The position numbers and the translations under genes are program-made. The notes under the pieces were generated by a model that was given only the letters and a program-made list of their open reading frames with translations, had not been told where the DNA came from and ran no database searches. From Chamaelirium japonicum (Eukaryota > Streptophyta > Magnoliopsida > Liliales > Melanthiaceae), in assembly GCA_947650365.1 (NCBI GenBank), contig OX393549.1, forward strand, positions 33,155,126-33,219,125: a stretch of 64,000 nucleotides of DNA, given 5' to 3'. Positions 11,357 to 22,418 of the stretch are shown in pieces. The stretch's first letter is position 1. Each line of letters begins with the position of its first letter.

Positions 11357-11588
11357 TGACAAACACAAACAGTAAGAGAAAATTGGGTGCCCACATCGTG
11401 ATGGGTCAGCCCTTTTTATAGCCTTTCTTCAATCTATATTTAGTATGATTACATAACAATATCCCATTGATTTGGGAAATATAATTACATGATATCCCAC
11501 TGATTAGGGTAGCTGATTTCACTATAATCATGGTGCACAATCTGCAGATATGGAAGGGCATATGGAGTCCTTGATGCTCACGTTATCA
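11357..11588 (-). repeat. 3' LTR of a truncated Copia element, 232 bp
   Basis: On the minus strand it starts TGATAACGTGAGC at 11588 and ends GTTTGTCA at 11357, giving TG...CA borders. Just upstream on the minus strand is a polypurine tract, ttgagggggggg (11589-11600). A TATA-like tataaaaagg lies at about 11413-11424 on the minus strand. The other LTR is missing. Confidence 0.8.
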
Positions 11589-14505
11589 CCCCCCCCTCAA
11601 ATTGATGCTGGACCATCATCAACAATTTGTGTATGAAGAATTGATGCCGAGATCGTGTCTGTGCTTTTGTGAAAACATCAGCAAGCTGAAGCTTGGATGG
11701 TACATGGGGAAGAGTAGTGATCTCTTTCTCGAAAGCTTCGCGGATGGAGTGGCAGTCAACCTCAATATGTTTGGTTCGTTCATGAAACACGTGATTCGCC
11801 ACAATCTGGATAGTATTAGTATTATCAGCATGTAAAGGAGTAGCATGATTCTGGAAAAACCCAAATTCGGATAGTAGCCCTTGAAGCCAAATAATTTCGG
11901 AGCAAGCAGATGACATAGCTCGATATTTTGCTTCAGTGGAGGACTTTGAGACTCAGTCTTGCTTCTTGAATTTCCAAGAAATCGGAGTGTTGCCAAGATA
12001 CATACACCATCCGGTCGTATAACGACGAGTATCAGGACATCCAGCCCAATCAGCATCAGAGTACGCTTTGAGATGAATGTCTGATCCGATAGAAAGAAAT
12101 AACCCTCGAGTAGAGGTGCCTAAAAGATAGCGAATGATCATCTTTACTGCTACTAAATGGAGATGTCGAGGGTTTGTCATGAATTGACTGACTATGTTAA
12201 CATCGTAAGAAATATCGGGCCGAGTAATAGTTTAGTAGACAAAGCTTCCAACAAGCTGCCGATATAATGTGGGATCAGAAAGAAGTGTATCATCATCCTT
12301 TCGACATTTGACATTGACCTCCAGTGGGGTATCAAAAGGGGTGGAATTTGTTGTAGCTCGTGTGTACGTCCTTAGTGTGGATTTTCTGTATTAACATTAA
12401 TAAAGATGCCTTTGGTTATTGCTTTAATTAGAATACTACTATGTTATATGTTAATATACATATAATAAAGGACCCTAGGGAACACAGTAGGCCACTGAGG
12501 CGCAAGGTGGATCCATGCTTGGGAGACCCAGTGGACCAGTTATGTGTAGACCTAGAACTAGTTCACAGCTTAGGTGATGTCGGTCGCTTCACCGAGAACA
12601 AGCTGTTGGCAGGTAGAGGATGTGGTGAAGTCTCCACTACGGGAACATGGGATTCCCATTCACCTGACCAAGCATGATGATCGTGTTGAACAGGAACCAA
12701 GACGGTGCACAGTTCAGTGATTCAGACACTGGTGCATAAACCGTCTTACTACTATAGATAATCTGTCCTTAACCCTGAGGGACCATGTACATTGGGCCAA
12801 ACAGTTGTGTGGTGCTTTGATGTGCCAACGTGTGCGGACCTTCCATAGTCCAATACCACGGTACGTTGGGTTACCTGGCTGGCGCTTGAGTGACATGTAA
12901 TCCCTACAAGTTATCCGACGTCCACTATTAGATGGGTGCGTTTTGATGAGTCAATTTGTCCACACAGTTAACCCAAGCCTGGCGGTTGTCAGTATGACTG
13001 ACGATGTTTCGGATGCTAGGCATAGCACCGGAAGGTGTGTGGTGTTATAAATGACAAGTCATTAAACCCTAGTCAGATGATCGAACATGATCTGATGGTG
13101 CTCCCCATCGCCCGAGTCGTATCATGGCACCAGTAATAGGAGGGACTGAGGATTATCGGAATATAGTAGAGAACAGGATTACGAGGGAGTAACATAAGTT
13201 TAGGATCACTAGAGTTCAACTCGTGTCACACTCTGGGTGGCTACGTGGCTTAATTGGATTAGGGCTAATTAACGGAACTTTCGGTGTGTCACCGGAACAG
13301 TTAATCAGGGATCCGGTTGGAGCTAGAGATCCCGAACTCTGAAGGTTCCACCATGTCATTGCGTATAGGAATTGTTCCCCGACCTGGTTGGATATGTTGG
13401 ATGCGAAGTAGCGCGATGGAGCGCAAGCCCGGAGCCTAAGAACGTAATTCACATGTGTCAGAGGCCGTAGGGGTATTTTGGTAAATACTGAAATATGGCT
13501 CAGAACATATTGAATATAGATCTTAGAATGAGCGAAATAAGTCCAGGATCTCATAGGCACTGATGGAACTCGATTCCGAGTAGCACACCTCACTCAATCT
13601 CTCTTTTAGTTTTTCACTTTTCGTGAAGGGCGTTTTCGTCCAGGTTTCACGATAGACACTTGGAATCCCTAAAAACCGCCCCCCCTCATCCTAATCTAAT
13701 TAGGGCCGGCCCTAGCTTGCGCATGGCACTAGGAGACCGACCCTATATGTATAGAGGAGGGGGAGGGGCCGACCTTTAGTGCCTCCCCTCTCCAAAAAAA
13801 ATCCAAACCTCTCCCTCTCTCCCTCTCTTTGTGGTTTCGGCCAAGGAAGAAAGAGGAAGAAGAAGGAAGAAGAAGGAGGAAGGAAGGAGAAGGAAGAAGA
13901 GAGAAAGAGAAGGAGGAGATCTCGCGGCTAGCCATCGTCTTCGCAAGGAATTCCTCCGTCGGCTCGTAATCCTTGCACTCAGAGACAGAATTTTGAGGAT
14001 TCCTCAATTCGCAAAAGACAAGGTGCTATCTGACAGCTTCCCTTGCGATTCAAGTGCGGTTCTTCATCGTTCCGTTTTCTCCGGATCATAGATCCACAAG
14101 GTATGATGATTCTAAACACCTAACTAGATGCATGCGTGTCTTCCGTAGATCGTAGTATGCCTCTAGGGTGTCCGCACATATGTTAAGATCATAGATTTGC
14201 ATGTAGATTATTTTGTAGAATTAATTATAATGAAACATACACCGTATGATCTTCGGATCTATCTTTTGCTTCCGCTGCGACTCTGATAAGCGGATCTAAT
14301 TCCAACAGAATTTTGTAAGCACGCATAGAAATAATATCTTTGGTATACTTCTGTTGATTAATAAACAAACCTTTATTTGTTCGATGAACCTCAAGGCCCA
14401 AGAAATATGTGAGTAATCCCAAATCTTTCATATGAAAAGATGCATGAAGATATCTTTTGAGTTGTTTAATAGTATGCGAGTCAATACCGCTAAGTATGAT
14501 ATCAT
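11589..14505 (-). pseudogene. Copia pol remnant (RT to RNase H), 5'-truncated and split by a solo LTR
   Basis: Read on the minus strand, 14505-14308 encodes the end of reverse transcriptase just after the catalytic aspartates (SFHMKDLGLLTYFLGLEV, INQQKYTKDI). After the solo LTR, 12375-11589 resumes with the RT-RNase H linker and RNase H (AYSDADWAGCPDTRR; HADNTNTIQIVANHVFHERT; DVFTK). Gag, protease, integrase and most of RT are absent; a stop and a frameshift occur within the rest. The break at 14505 coincides with the start of repeat copy 2, so this fragment marks the junction between copies 1 and 2. Confidence 0.88.
12376..14307 (+). mobile_element. Solo LTR related to the long-LTR Copia family, 1932 bp
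   Basis: Its body follows the same order of landmarks as the 2.3-kb LTRs at 40116 and 41524 (cacggtgca...; ctgagggaccatgt; gttgtgtggtgctttga; cactctgggtggc; ctgaaggttccacc) at clear divergence. The right end is attccaaca, like that family's LTR end. It splits a Copia pol remnant, so it is an insertion. The flanking pentamers (cttag, gaatt) do not match and the left border (TGTGG at 12376) is uncertain. A purine-rich stretch lies at 13836-13918. Confidence 0.7.
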
Positions 14506-15645
14506 TGTAGCTTCTATAGTGATCAAAATCACTTTAGCAAGATTATTAATTCGATTTGGTAAGAGTATCAATTTAGCGAATTGTCTATTGCTACAGTGAT
14601 TTCACTAAAGCAAGAGTATCAAGGATCAATTAGCAGAATGGATACAATTTCTGAAGACGAACATATGGATACTCTTACTACAATGAAATCCCTGTAACAC
14701 TACAAATATGCACAGTATCGCCTTGTGAATTGATAGTACTCTTGTTGATGACGAGTGGATACTATTTCCAGAGACAAATATATACTCTTGCTACAATACG
14801 TGTTTTCACTGTAGTAGTTTAATGAAATCACTGTAGCAATCGCTACATATATTGTGTTAATCACCAAATGGATACTCGTGCCAAAGATGAATGGATACTC
14901 ATACTGGAAGCGAATGGATCCTTTTTCTGGAAGGGTAGTTTTATAATTTAATAGGGTACAAATTAAAAGTCAAAATTTTCGGTTAAGGACTTGCTGCACA
15001 AACATGTCCTTCGTGTGGGACTTTATCTAATATCCTAACAATTTGTATCCTTTAGTATAAATAAAGACCTATGGAGGGATTTAGGACTAATAAACCCATT
15101 TTTTAAATCTTCTCAGGATACCTTGATAATCTTTTAATGATCTGATGAAGAGTCCAAGGCTTCTAAATCTTCTCAATTGGCCTAGTACGTGTTCGAGATC
15201 CGCACCATTCCCTTCCCGTAGGCCCCTCACTTTTGCTATAGGTACCGACAACATGTCGACGAGGTAGCTGACTGCGAGAAGAATGGTGCCACAAGCATCC
15301 CTGGCCACGAAGTCTGTACCCGCTCCTTCATTGCTTCTGCTAGCTCTTCCTAGTTAGGCGATTCCCATGTATTTAACAATACTTGGCCCCAACAACAATC
15401 TAAGCAGGAGGAGCTTCTACCATTGATGTGTCATACATGTATAGGACCATGTTCCACTATTGGTGATTGAAAATCATGAAGAATAAAAATTCTTACTCAA
15501 TTTATTCATACGGGGCCCACCATATATATTAAAGGAGGTATTGAGTTCACATATAAACGACATTTGTACATACCTATATATGTGCGCTGTCACAAGATAG
15601 ACCAAGGATCAAAACTTGAACTCAGAGAGAGAAATTCCCTCGTTT

Positions 15646-16353
15646 CACTACAAAAAAGAAAAAAAGTTACCGACGGAAATATATCGTTAGTAATAATATA
15701 TTTTCATCAGTAAACCATTATCGCAACAGACTCAATTTTTATTGTTGGCCGTTGGAAAAGCTGGCATCGGAAAAGAAAACAACGACGGTTTATTATTTTC
15801 GTCGGTAATAAATATTAATACGTACAAATATTTAGTAACTGTCGATATTTTTTATTTATTTAACAAAAATTAATATAGTTTATTACCAACGGTATATCAG
15901 ACTCAATTTTCATCGTTGGCCGTCGGAAAAGCTGGCATCGGAAAAGAAAACAACGACGATTTATTATTTTCGTCGGTAATAAATATTAATACCGACGAAT
16001 ATTTAGTAACTATCAATAGTTTTTATTTATTTAACAACAATTAATATAGTTTATTACCAACGGTATATCAAAGTCCGTCGATAAATCTAAATATATTACC
16101 AATGAAAAAAATTATTCCCGTCGGGTATACTTATTTAAAACTAGTAAATAAAATTAGTTTTATCGAAGGAATCACTATCTAGCGTCGGTAATATATTTAT
16201 CTTTTCTGACGAGAATAATTATTATTGTCGATAAAGATAAATAAATTATCGACGGATATTTAATATAGTCGGCTAATTTTATTTAAAATCTATTAAATAA
16301 AATTATTTTTATCGACGAAAATAATAGCGTATGTCGATAATAAAATTTTTAAT
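15646..16353. mobile_element. CACTA-2 remnant in repeat copy 2, internally duplicated
   Basis: It starts CACTACAAAAAAG and carries the same gtcggtaat/attaccgacg subterminal repeats as 9316-9853. It is about 170 bp longer because 15729-15899 is repeated at 15900-16070 (both start gactcaattttt/c and contain gctggcatcggaaaagaaa). The right terminus is degraded as in copy 1. Confidence 0.7.
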
Positions 16354-16536
16354 AGGCAAGTATGCAGAAGGTTCGCCACTAAAGCGAGAGGCTGGGAGGC
16401 CCGTTACTAATCGTGAGTAAATATGTCGTGGAATTTATTAAAATTCTATACGTACCAATGCATGTTTCATATGATTTACCAATGGATCGGGCTATTTTAT
16501 TGTTGGAGATAAATTAAATTGATTGATACTTATATA

Positions 16537-16808
16537 TAGGGATGGCATTGGTGTGGTTTAAAACCTAAAACCGTGGTAAACTAGCTGCACCACGTAGTGC
16601 GGTTTTGGCTTTCCAAAATCTAAAACCATCACGGTGCGGTGCGGTTTCAGTTTCGGTGTTGCAGTGCGGTTTCGGTTTTGACCAAAACTGCATAAAACCG
16701 CACCATATAGGTCAATCTAGTGATAAACCGCTTTGCACCGCATGGTACGGTTTAGGTTTTACATAATGGTCCACCATCACGGTGTGGTGCGGTTTCGGCG
16801 TAACGATT
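16537..16808. mobile_element. hAT-type MITE, right end deleted
   Basis: Same element and same insertion point as 10034-10361: left terminus TAGGGATGGCA after ...cttatata. The right terminus and right target duplication are missing; at about 16808 the sequence jumps to the GC-rich block found in copy 1 at 11265. Confidence 0.75.
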
Positions 16809-17191
16809 CGACCGCCAATACACCGCATCGCACCTCGACGGCAGCCACCGCCAACTGATGCATCGCAACCTAGTCCGACGACAGCCCCTGCGGTGAGATG
16901 GTACGGAGGAGGTGGAGTCTGTCTTACAATGAGTAAATCTGATCAGTTCGGTGTTCACTAGTTCGGTTGCATTGTAAAAATATTCATATTTTGGTCCACA
17001 TTTTTTTAGCGTCCTTTAACCTGATTGACCCCTCCAAAACTGGTTGAAAGCCAAAACTAAATCACAACCGCCCGTTACACCCAGCGGCCCCAAACTGAGA
17101 ATCGTCCTTTAACCTGATTGACCCATCCAAAACTGGTTCACGATGTTGATCCGTATGAACACGTGTCATGAGACCCAAAACCATTTGTACT
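16809..17191. other. Spacer before the Copia element, with a short direct duplication
   Basis: The GC-rich block to about 16900 matches 11265-11345. After it, cgtcctttaacctgattgac occurs twice (about 17010 and 17103), a direct repeat of about 45 bp. No gene is seen. The last five bases, GTACT (17187-17191), are the left target duplication of the Copia element. Confidence 0.6.
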
Positions 17192-17346
17192 TGTTACAAA
17201 TAGAGGAAAGAGAGAAGGTTTTGGGGAGAAAAACTCCTTATGTTATCTCTTCTATTCACACATTACATAGGACCAGCTCTCTATATATAGAGGGAGAACG
17301 GACATCATTGTGTTACCACAACCGAGGTGGGACTATAATACTAACA
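17192..17346 (-). repeat. 3' LTR of the complete Copia element
   Basis: TG...CA borders (minus: TGTTAGTATT...TTGTAACA). A TATA-like, self-complementary ctatatatag lies at 17281-17290, so it reads the same on both strands. It reads as identical to the LTR at 22419-22573. Confidence 0.95.
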
Positions 17347-17358
17347 CCCCCCCTCAAA
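17347..17358 (-). promoter_or_regulatory. Polypurine tract of the Copia element
   Basis: The minus strand reads tttgaggggggg directly before the 3' LTR, the usual primer for plus-strand DNA synthesis. It lies just past the gag-pol stop codon at 17360-17362. Confidence 0.88.
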
Positions 17359-17359
17359 C

Positions 17360-20300
17360 TCACGGTGGGTCAACCACTGAGAGTTTGCGAATAAGAAACC
17401 AGAAGCGAGGAGATGGATGACACTTCGTGAATAAGTCAGCAATCTGCTCCGTCGAAGATACATAAGGCAAAGAGATGGTCCGAGCCTCATACTGCTCTCT
17501 GGAGAAATAGCAATCTAGTTCAATGTGCTTGGTCCGCTCATGAAACACCGGATTACTGACAATCTGAATAGCACTTTTGTTGTCACAATGAAGAGCAGTG
17601 GGACCCGAGGTATCAACACCGAGATCTCGAAGAAGACGACGGAGATGAACGATCTCCTTTGTAGCAGTGGCCATGGCACGAAACTCGGCCTCAGTACTAG
17701 AGAGAGAAACCACCTTCTGCTTCTTGCTCTTCCAGGAGATAAGAGAGTCACCAAGAAAAAGGCAGTAACCAGTAGTCGAGCGCCGAGTAGTCGGGACCCC
17801 TGCCCAGTCGGCATCAGAGTATGCACGAAGAGCTAGAGAGGAGGAGGACGAGAAGAAGTGTGACCGAGTGATAGTGCCACGAAGGTACCTAAGAGTCCGA
17901 AGAAGAGCAGCGTAGTGAGCAGAGTGAGGGGTATCCACAAACTGGCTGAGAATACTGACAGCATGGGCAATATCCGGTCTGGTGATGCAGAGATAGACGA
18001 GCTGACCAACTATCTCACGGTACCTGGTAGGATCTGAGAGGGGCTCACCGTCAGTAGGGCGAAGTTTCACATGAAGTTCAAGAGGAGTGTCGACTGTACG
18101 ACAATCAGATAGTGCAGCCCGAGCAAGAATGTCAGCTGTGTACTTCTGCTGAGAAAGCAGAATCCCCCTAGAGCTCCTAGCAACTTTCAGGCCAAGAAAA
18201 TAACGCAGAGGACCCAGATCCTTCATCTGAAATTGGCTCCGAAGATGCTCCTGAAGGGAGGCTATGGCACGTGTGTCATCACCAGTAAGAATCATGTCAT
18301 CGACATAGAGAAGGAGAATGGCCCGGCCATGGGGGGAAGTCCGCACAAACATAGAGTGGTCTTGAAAACTCTCTACAAAGCCGATTTCAGTAACCGCCCG
18401 ACGGAAACGCTCAAACCAGGCACGAGGAGCCTGTTTGAGGCCATAGATAGCTCGACGAAGACGACATACATGCTGAGGAGGTGTGCTGAGGCCCGGAGGA
18501 GGCTGCATATAGACAACCTCAGAGAGATCACCGTGAAGAAAAGCATTCTTCACGTCCATCTGTAATAGGGGCCAACCCTTAGTCGCAGCAACAGCAAGAA
18601 GAGTCCGAATAGTGGTCATCTGAGCTACTGGAGCAAACGTCTCATCATAATCAATCCCATACTCCTGAGTGAAACCACGAGCAACAAGACGGGCTTTGTA
18701 CCGGTCAATAGAACCATCTGGGCGATGCTTGATCTTGAAGACCCATTTACAGCTGATGGGCGCGATACCAGGAGGTAGAGGCACAACGTCCCAGGTCTGA
18801 GTCTGCGCAAAAGCCTGAAACTCCTCAGCCATATCCTGCTGCCACACAGGGTACTGCAATGCCTCGCTATAAGACCTAGGCTCTCTGTCTGTATGAAGGG
18901 CAGTAAGGTAGGTAACGAACTGAGACGAGTAGGAAGTGACAGCTGCAAAACCAAAGCGATCAGGGGAGTAGCCAAAGCGGTCAGGAGGGCGATGCTCGCG
19001 CTGGGGGTAGCGAGGAGGACTGTGAGGATCCGCATCCGGTAGAGGTGGGCTGCTCGAAGTGGATGGAGTACCAGAGGAGTCATTGACAGATGAAGACGGG
19101 ACCGGGGGAATGTCGAATGGAGGGTAACCAGACATAGGAGACGAGGGATCCACGGGAGATGAAGAACTTAAGCGTGTAGTAGGGACGACGACGGGAGCAG
19201 GAGGTAAAGACTCAAGAGCAGGAGCAGGAGAAGGAGCAAAGAAAGGAGGAGAAGGTGAAAGAGAAGGAGGCATCTCAAGGAAGGAGAGATCCTGAGACGC
19301 AGGAGAGTAGTAAGGAATATGTTCAACAAAAGTGACATGTCTAGAGATGCGAAGACGACGAGCTAGGGGGTCATAGCAACGATACCCCTTGTGCTCAGAA
19401 CTGATGCCCAAGAGAACACACTTAGTGGACCTAGCTGACAATTTGTTATGCTCATGAGAAGGAAGGAGGACAAAACATGTGCACCCAAAAGTACGCAACA
19501 TGCTGTAATCAGAAGTCGTGCCATAGAGACGCTCATGAGGCGAAACACCGGCGAGGACAGAGGAAGGGGTGATGTTAATAAGGTTGACAGAGGTCAAAAT
19601 GGCCTCGGCCCAGAAGGTGCGAGGAACGCACGAAGAGATAAGCTGAGCACGAGCTGTCTCAAGAATATGACGATGCTTTCGTTCTGCAACACCGTTCTGC
19701 TCATGAGTATGAGGACATGATTGTTGGAAAAGAGTCCCATGAGACTGAAGGATAGACCGCATTGTAGAAGAGAGATATTCGCGGGCACAATCGGACCTAA
19801 AAGTTTTAATACGTGCATGAAACTGGGTATGAACCATGGTGGTGAAGGTCTGATAAACGGTGGAAATGTCAGAACGCTGACGAAGGAGATACACCCATGT
19901 AAAACGAGAATAATCATCAATAAAGCTAACATAGTAAAAATAGCCATTCATAGAAGAAAGAGGGGCAGGACCCCAAATATCTGAGTGCACTAGATCAAAC
20001 GGATTACAAGACCGAGACAAACTGGTAGAAAAGGGGCTAGCAGAATGCTTAGCCAACTGACATCCGGTGCAAAAAGAAAGACGAGAGAAGGAACCACGAC
20101 CTAAAGCACCAAATTGGAAAAGACTTTTATGTCGAGGTTCAGATACATGACCTAGCCTCCGATGCCATAGGTCGGCATCAAAAGAAACAGCACTACAGAC
20201 GACCGACGAAGAGACAGGAGGTAAATGAAGATACTCCAGGTGATATAGGCCACCAACCCTACGAGCAGCACCAATCCTCTGTCCCGAGCGTGAATCCTGC

Positions 20301-21649
20301 ACAACACAAAAGGAGGGAGAGAAAGCAACTGTCAGACCGGAATCACAAAGGCTGCTAATAGAAATCAGGTTCATGCGAAGCTGAGGAGCATGTATAACAA
20401 ATGGTAAAGAGAGAAAGCCTGAAGTGATGGACCCAGTCTGCGAGATGGCTAGAAGAGAGCCATCTGCAGTATGGATCGGAGGAATACGGTGGGCGGGAGA
20501 ACATGCAGTAAGAATAGAGTGGTCAGGGGTCATGTGGTGAGAGGCCCCAGAGTCCATAATCCAAGGTGCAAAGGTACCCGAGGTGGCAGAGAAGGCAGAG
20601 AGACCGGAGGGGGGCCCGGAAAGACCAGCAGTAGGCTGTAGAAGGAGCTGCTCAAGACGCATCTCGAGACGCTGAAGGCGATCCGTCGTAGTAGGTGCGG
20701 TAGAAGTGGGTGCAGGAATAGTAGTGTTAGCAACGGCAGCCGCAGGTCGATTACGGGGAGGTGGGCTTGCACGCTTTTCTGGGTGGAGAAGCCAACAGGA
20801 GTCAATCGTGTGCCTCGTCTTGCCACAGTGGGTGCATCGCCGAGTATCAGGCAGACCGGCGGGACGAGATCCACCCCGAAAATGAGGAATTTTTGGGGGG
20901 TGAGTGGCCGCTAAAACCCCCTCAAAGCTAGAGGGTACAGGTGCCCGGCATGCAGCCATGGTGCGCAGACGTGTCTCCTCGGCAAGAAGCTCAGCGATGA
21001 CAGCATCGAGACGAGGAAGCGGATCTCGATGAATCAGCTGACCCGCAAGAGGAGAGAACTCGGGGCGAAGAGCCATCAGAAATTGGTAAAGTTGTCGCCG
21101 TTCCCGAAAAAGCTGTAACTCACGCCAGGAGGCACTGACTCTAGAGACCTCCAACAGAGGGGGCTTCAAGGCCTGGAGCTCACGCCAATAGCCGCGCATA
21201 AGGCTATGAAACTGCTGAATGGTCTGCTCCCCCTGCTGAGCAGACTGGGCTTGAGATAAGAGCTGATACTCGCGGGCCCCGCTTTGTTCCACAAAGCGCT
21301 CAGTAAGGTGGGCCCAGAGCTCTGCCGCAGTAGAAAAAGTGACAAGATCTGCACGAAGAGAGCGATCGACCGAGGCAACTAGAAAGGCACGAACGCGGCG
21401 GTCACGAACACTCCAAGAATCAGAAGTTGCTGTAGAGGTTGCAGTAGGAGCAGGAGTTGAGCCGTCGAGGTGACCGTATAAGGCACGGCCATCCAAAATA
21501 CTCTGGACTGTAGCCGACCACGCAGTCCAATCCACGACTGTCACAAGAGGAAAGTCTGTAGAGACTGGGAGAAAATCCCTTGTTTGCTCGATAGGTGTTG
21601 CCGAGAACTGGGCTGAGGACACTCCAGAGGCCTGATCAGAAAAGGCCAT
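17360..21649 (-). CDS. Copia gag-pol polyprotein, 1429 aa, intact
   Basis: A single reading frame from ATG 21649 encodes capsid, protease, integrase and reverse transcriptase/RNase H in Copia order. Seen in order: a Gag region (residues about 30-240); a CCHC zinc knuckle C272-C275-H280-C285; protease WIMDSGASHHMT with active Asp366; integrase zinc finger H496, H501, C527, C530; integrase catalytic D557, D620, E656 with 35 residues between the last two; a proline/serine-rich linker (about 785-890); RT with LQMDVKNAFLHG (Asp1031) and YVDD at 1114-1117; RNase H with SDADWAG (about 1277), E1319 and D1355. No stop or frameshift is seen and all catalytic residues are in place. One oddity: around the second integrase Asp the sequence is RSDCAREY where most Copia elements have RSDNGxEY. 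ORFs on the plus strand here are shadows. Confidence 0.97.
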   Translation of the reverse strand: MAFSDQASGVSSAQFSATPIEQTRDFLPVSTDFPLVTVVDWTAWSATVQSILDGRALYGHLDGSTPAPTATSTATSDSWSVRDRRVRAFLVASVDRSLRADLVTFSTAAELWAHLTERFVEQSGAREYQLLSQAQSAQQGEQTIQQFHSLMRGYWRELQALKPPLLEVSRVSASWRELQLFRERRQLYQFLMALRPEFSPLAGQLIHRDPLPRLDAVIAELLAEETRLRTMAACRAPVPSSFEGVLAATHPPKIPHFRGGSRPAGLPDTRRCTHCGKTRHTIDSCWLLHPEKRASPPPRNRPAAAVANTTIPAPTSTAPTTTDRLQRLEMRLEQLLLQPTAGLSGPPSGLSAFSATSGTFAPWIMDSGASHHMTPDHSILTACSPAHRIPPIHTADGSLLAISQTGSITSGFLSLPFVIHAPQLRMNLISISSLCDSGLTVAFSPSFCVVQDSRSGQRIGAARRVGGLYHLEYLHLPPVSSSVVCSAVSFDADLWHRRLGHVSEPRHKSLFQFGALGRGSFSRLSFCTGCQLAKHSASPFSTSLSRSCNPFDLVHSDIWGPAPLSSMNGYFYYVSFIDDYSRFTWVYLLRQRSDISTVYQTFTTMVHTQFHARIKTFRSDCAREYLSSTMRSILQSHGTLFQQSCPHTHEQNGVAERKHRHILETARAQLISSCVPRTFWAEAILTSVNLINITPSSVLAGVSPHERLYGTTSDYSMLRTFGCTCFVLLPSHEHNKLSARSTKCVLLGISSEHKGYRCYDPLARRLRISRHVTFVEHIPYYSPASQDLSFLEMPPSLSPSPPFFAPSPAPALESLPPAPVVVPTTRLSSSSPVDPSSPMSGYPPFDIPPVPSSSVNDSSGTPSTSSSPPLPDADPHSPPRYPQREHRPPDRFGYSPDRFGFAAVTSYSSQFVTYLTALHTDREPRSYSEALQYPVWQQDMAEEFQAFAQTQTWDVVPLPPGIAPISCKWVFKIKHRPDGSIDRYKARLVARGFTQEYGIDYDETFAPVAQMTTIRTLLAVAATKGWPLLQMDVKNAFLHGDLSEVVYMQPPPGLSTPPQHVCRLRRAIYGLKQAPRAWFERFRRAVTEIGFVESFQDHSMFVRTSPHGRAILLLYVDDMILTGDDTRAIASLQEHLRSQFQMKDLGPLRYFLGLKVARSSRGILLSQQKYTADILARAALSDCRTVDTPLELHVKLRPTDGEPLSDPTRYREIVGQLVYLCITRPDIAHAVSILSQFVDTPHSAHYAALLRTLRYLRGTITRSHFFSSSSSLALRAYSDADWAGVPTTRRSTTGYCLFLGDSLISWKSKKQKVVSLSSTEAEFRAMATATKEIVHLRRLLRDLGVDTSGPTALHCDNKSAIQIVSNPVFHERTKHIELDCYFSREQYEARTISLPYVSSTEQIADLFTKCHPSPRFWFLIRKLSVVDPP

Positions 21650-22406
21650 GAGTTACAGGGCGCAGAGCAGTACGGGATAGGCACAGGTGCGGGATAGGCA
21701 CTGATACTCGTACGGTGCGGGATGATACGGGATACTCGTCCGGTACGGGATAGATGCTGGTGCGGGATACTTATCCGGTACGGGATACGTGTCCGGTGCG
21801 GGATACGTGTCCCGTGCGGGATATTTGCACGGTGCGGGATAGCACCGTGCGGTTCGGACTCGCGTGTTCGGCTCCGGTGCCGGGGGGAGCGGCGCGAGGC
21901 CGGAGACGGGCGCAGCGGAAGGGCTCGCTCCGGGCGCCGGTGATCGGGGCCAAGGCTGGTGCCGGGCGCAGGGCTGGTGCCGCTCCGGGCGCAGGGCTGG
22001 TGCCGGGCGCCGGTGGTCGGGGACCGGGCGCAGGGCTGGTGCCGGGGCCGGTGATCGGCGACAAGGCGCAGGGGACTGGCTCCGGTGCAGGGCCGAGGCC
22101 GAGGTCGACGGACAGCGATCGGCCGGGCCGGAGGGAAGCAGCGCCGCGCCGTGGCCTCCTGTCACGCTGGTGACCGCCTGTCACGCCGGGCCGGAGGAGG
22201 ATCAGCGTCGTGGCCGTCTGTCACGCCGGGCCGGAGGGGGAGAAGCGCTGTGGACGGCTCCGGTGTCGACGGTCGGCTCCGGTGTCGTCGGACGGACGAC
22301 GGACGACCGGGCCGGGGGAGAAGAACGCGGACGGTGCTCGGAGAGACGTGAGGAACAAGAACAACTCAGCGTACGTGAGGAACAAGAACCGGCTCTCAAG
22401 AGCCCG
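21650..22406 (-). repeat. GC-rich untranslated leader of the Copia element with tandem repeats
   Basis: It lies between the primer site and the gag ATG. At 21690-21850 a motif of about 22-24 bp centred on ggtgcgggatac is repeated many times; 21880-22320 is very GC-rich with ggccggag and gggcgccggt repeats. Long open frames on both strands here reflect base composition, not genes. The contrast with the AT-rich surroundings and the tiny LTR is striking. Confidence 0.75.
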
Positions 22407-22418
22407 GCTCTGATACCA
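22407..22418 (-). promoter_or_regulatory. Primer binding site of the Copia element (initiator Met tRNA type)
   Basis: The minus strand reads TGGTATCAGAGC directly after the 5' LTR, the common plant Copia site complementary to the 3' end of initiator methionine tRNA. Confidence 0.93.

Larger units (their letters stand above)
14506..16985 (+). repeat. Repeat unit, copy 2
   Basis: Co-linear with copy 1 but without CACTA-1; the uninterrupted target is at 15039-15052. It contains the CACTA-2 remnant and the left part of the hAT MITE. Relative to copy 1 it has lost the segment equivalent to about 10295-11265. A minus-strand open frame (15308-15087, 73 codons) has counterparts in the other copies, but those are broken by stops, so I do not call it a gene. 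Confidence 0.75.

Noticed and set aside
15087..15308. 73-codon minus frame in repeat copy 2 as a possible gene
   Set aside because: The equivalent segments at about 8700-8950 and 24170-24280 are broken by stops, and no family was recognised.
2087..17191. Idea that the repeat units are degraded tandem copies of the subtilase gene's downstream region
   Set aside because: Only a short phrase (aacacgtgtcatgagacc) resembles the gene's flank at 2130, and no protease-coding remnant was found in copies 2 or 3.
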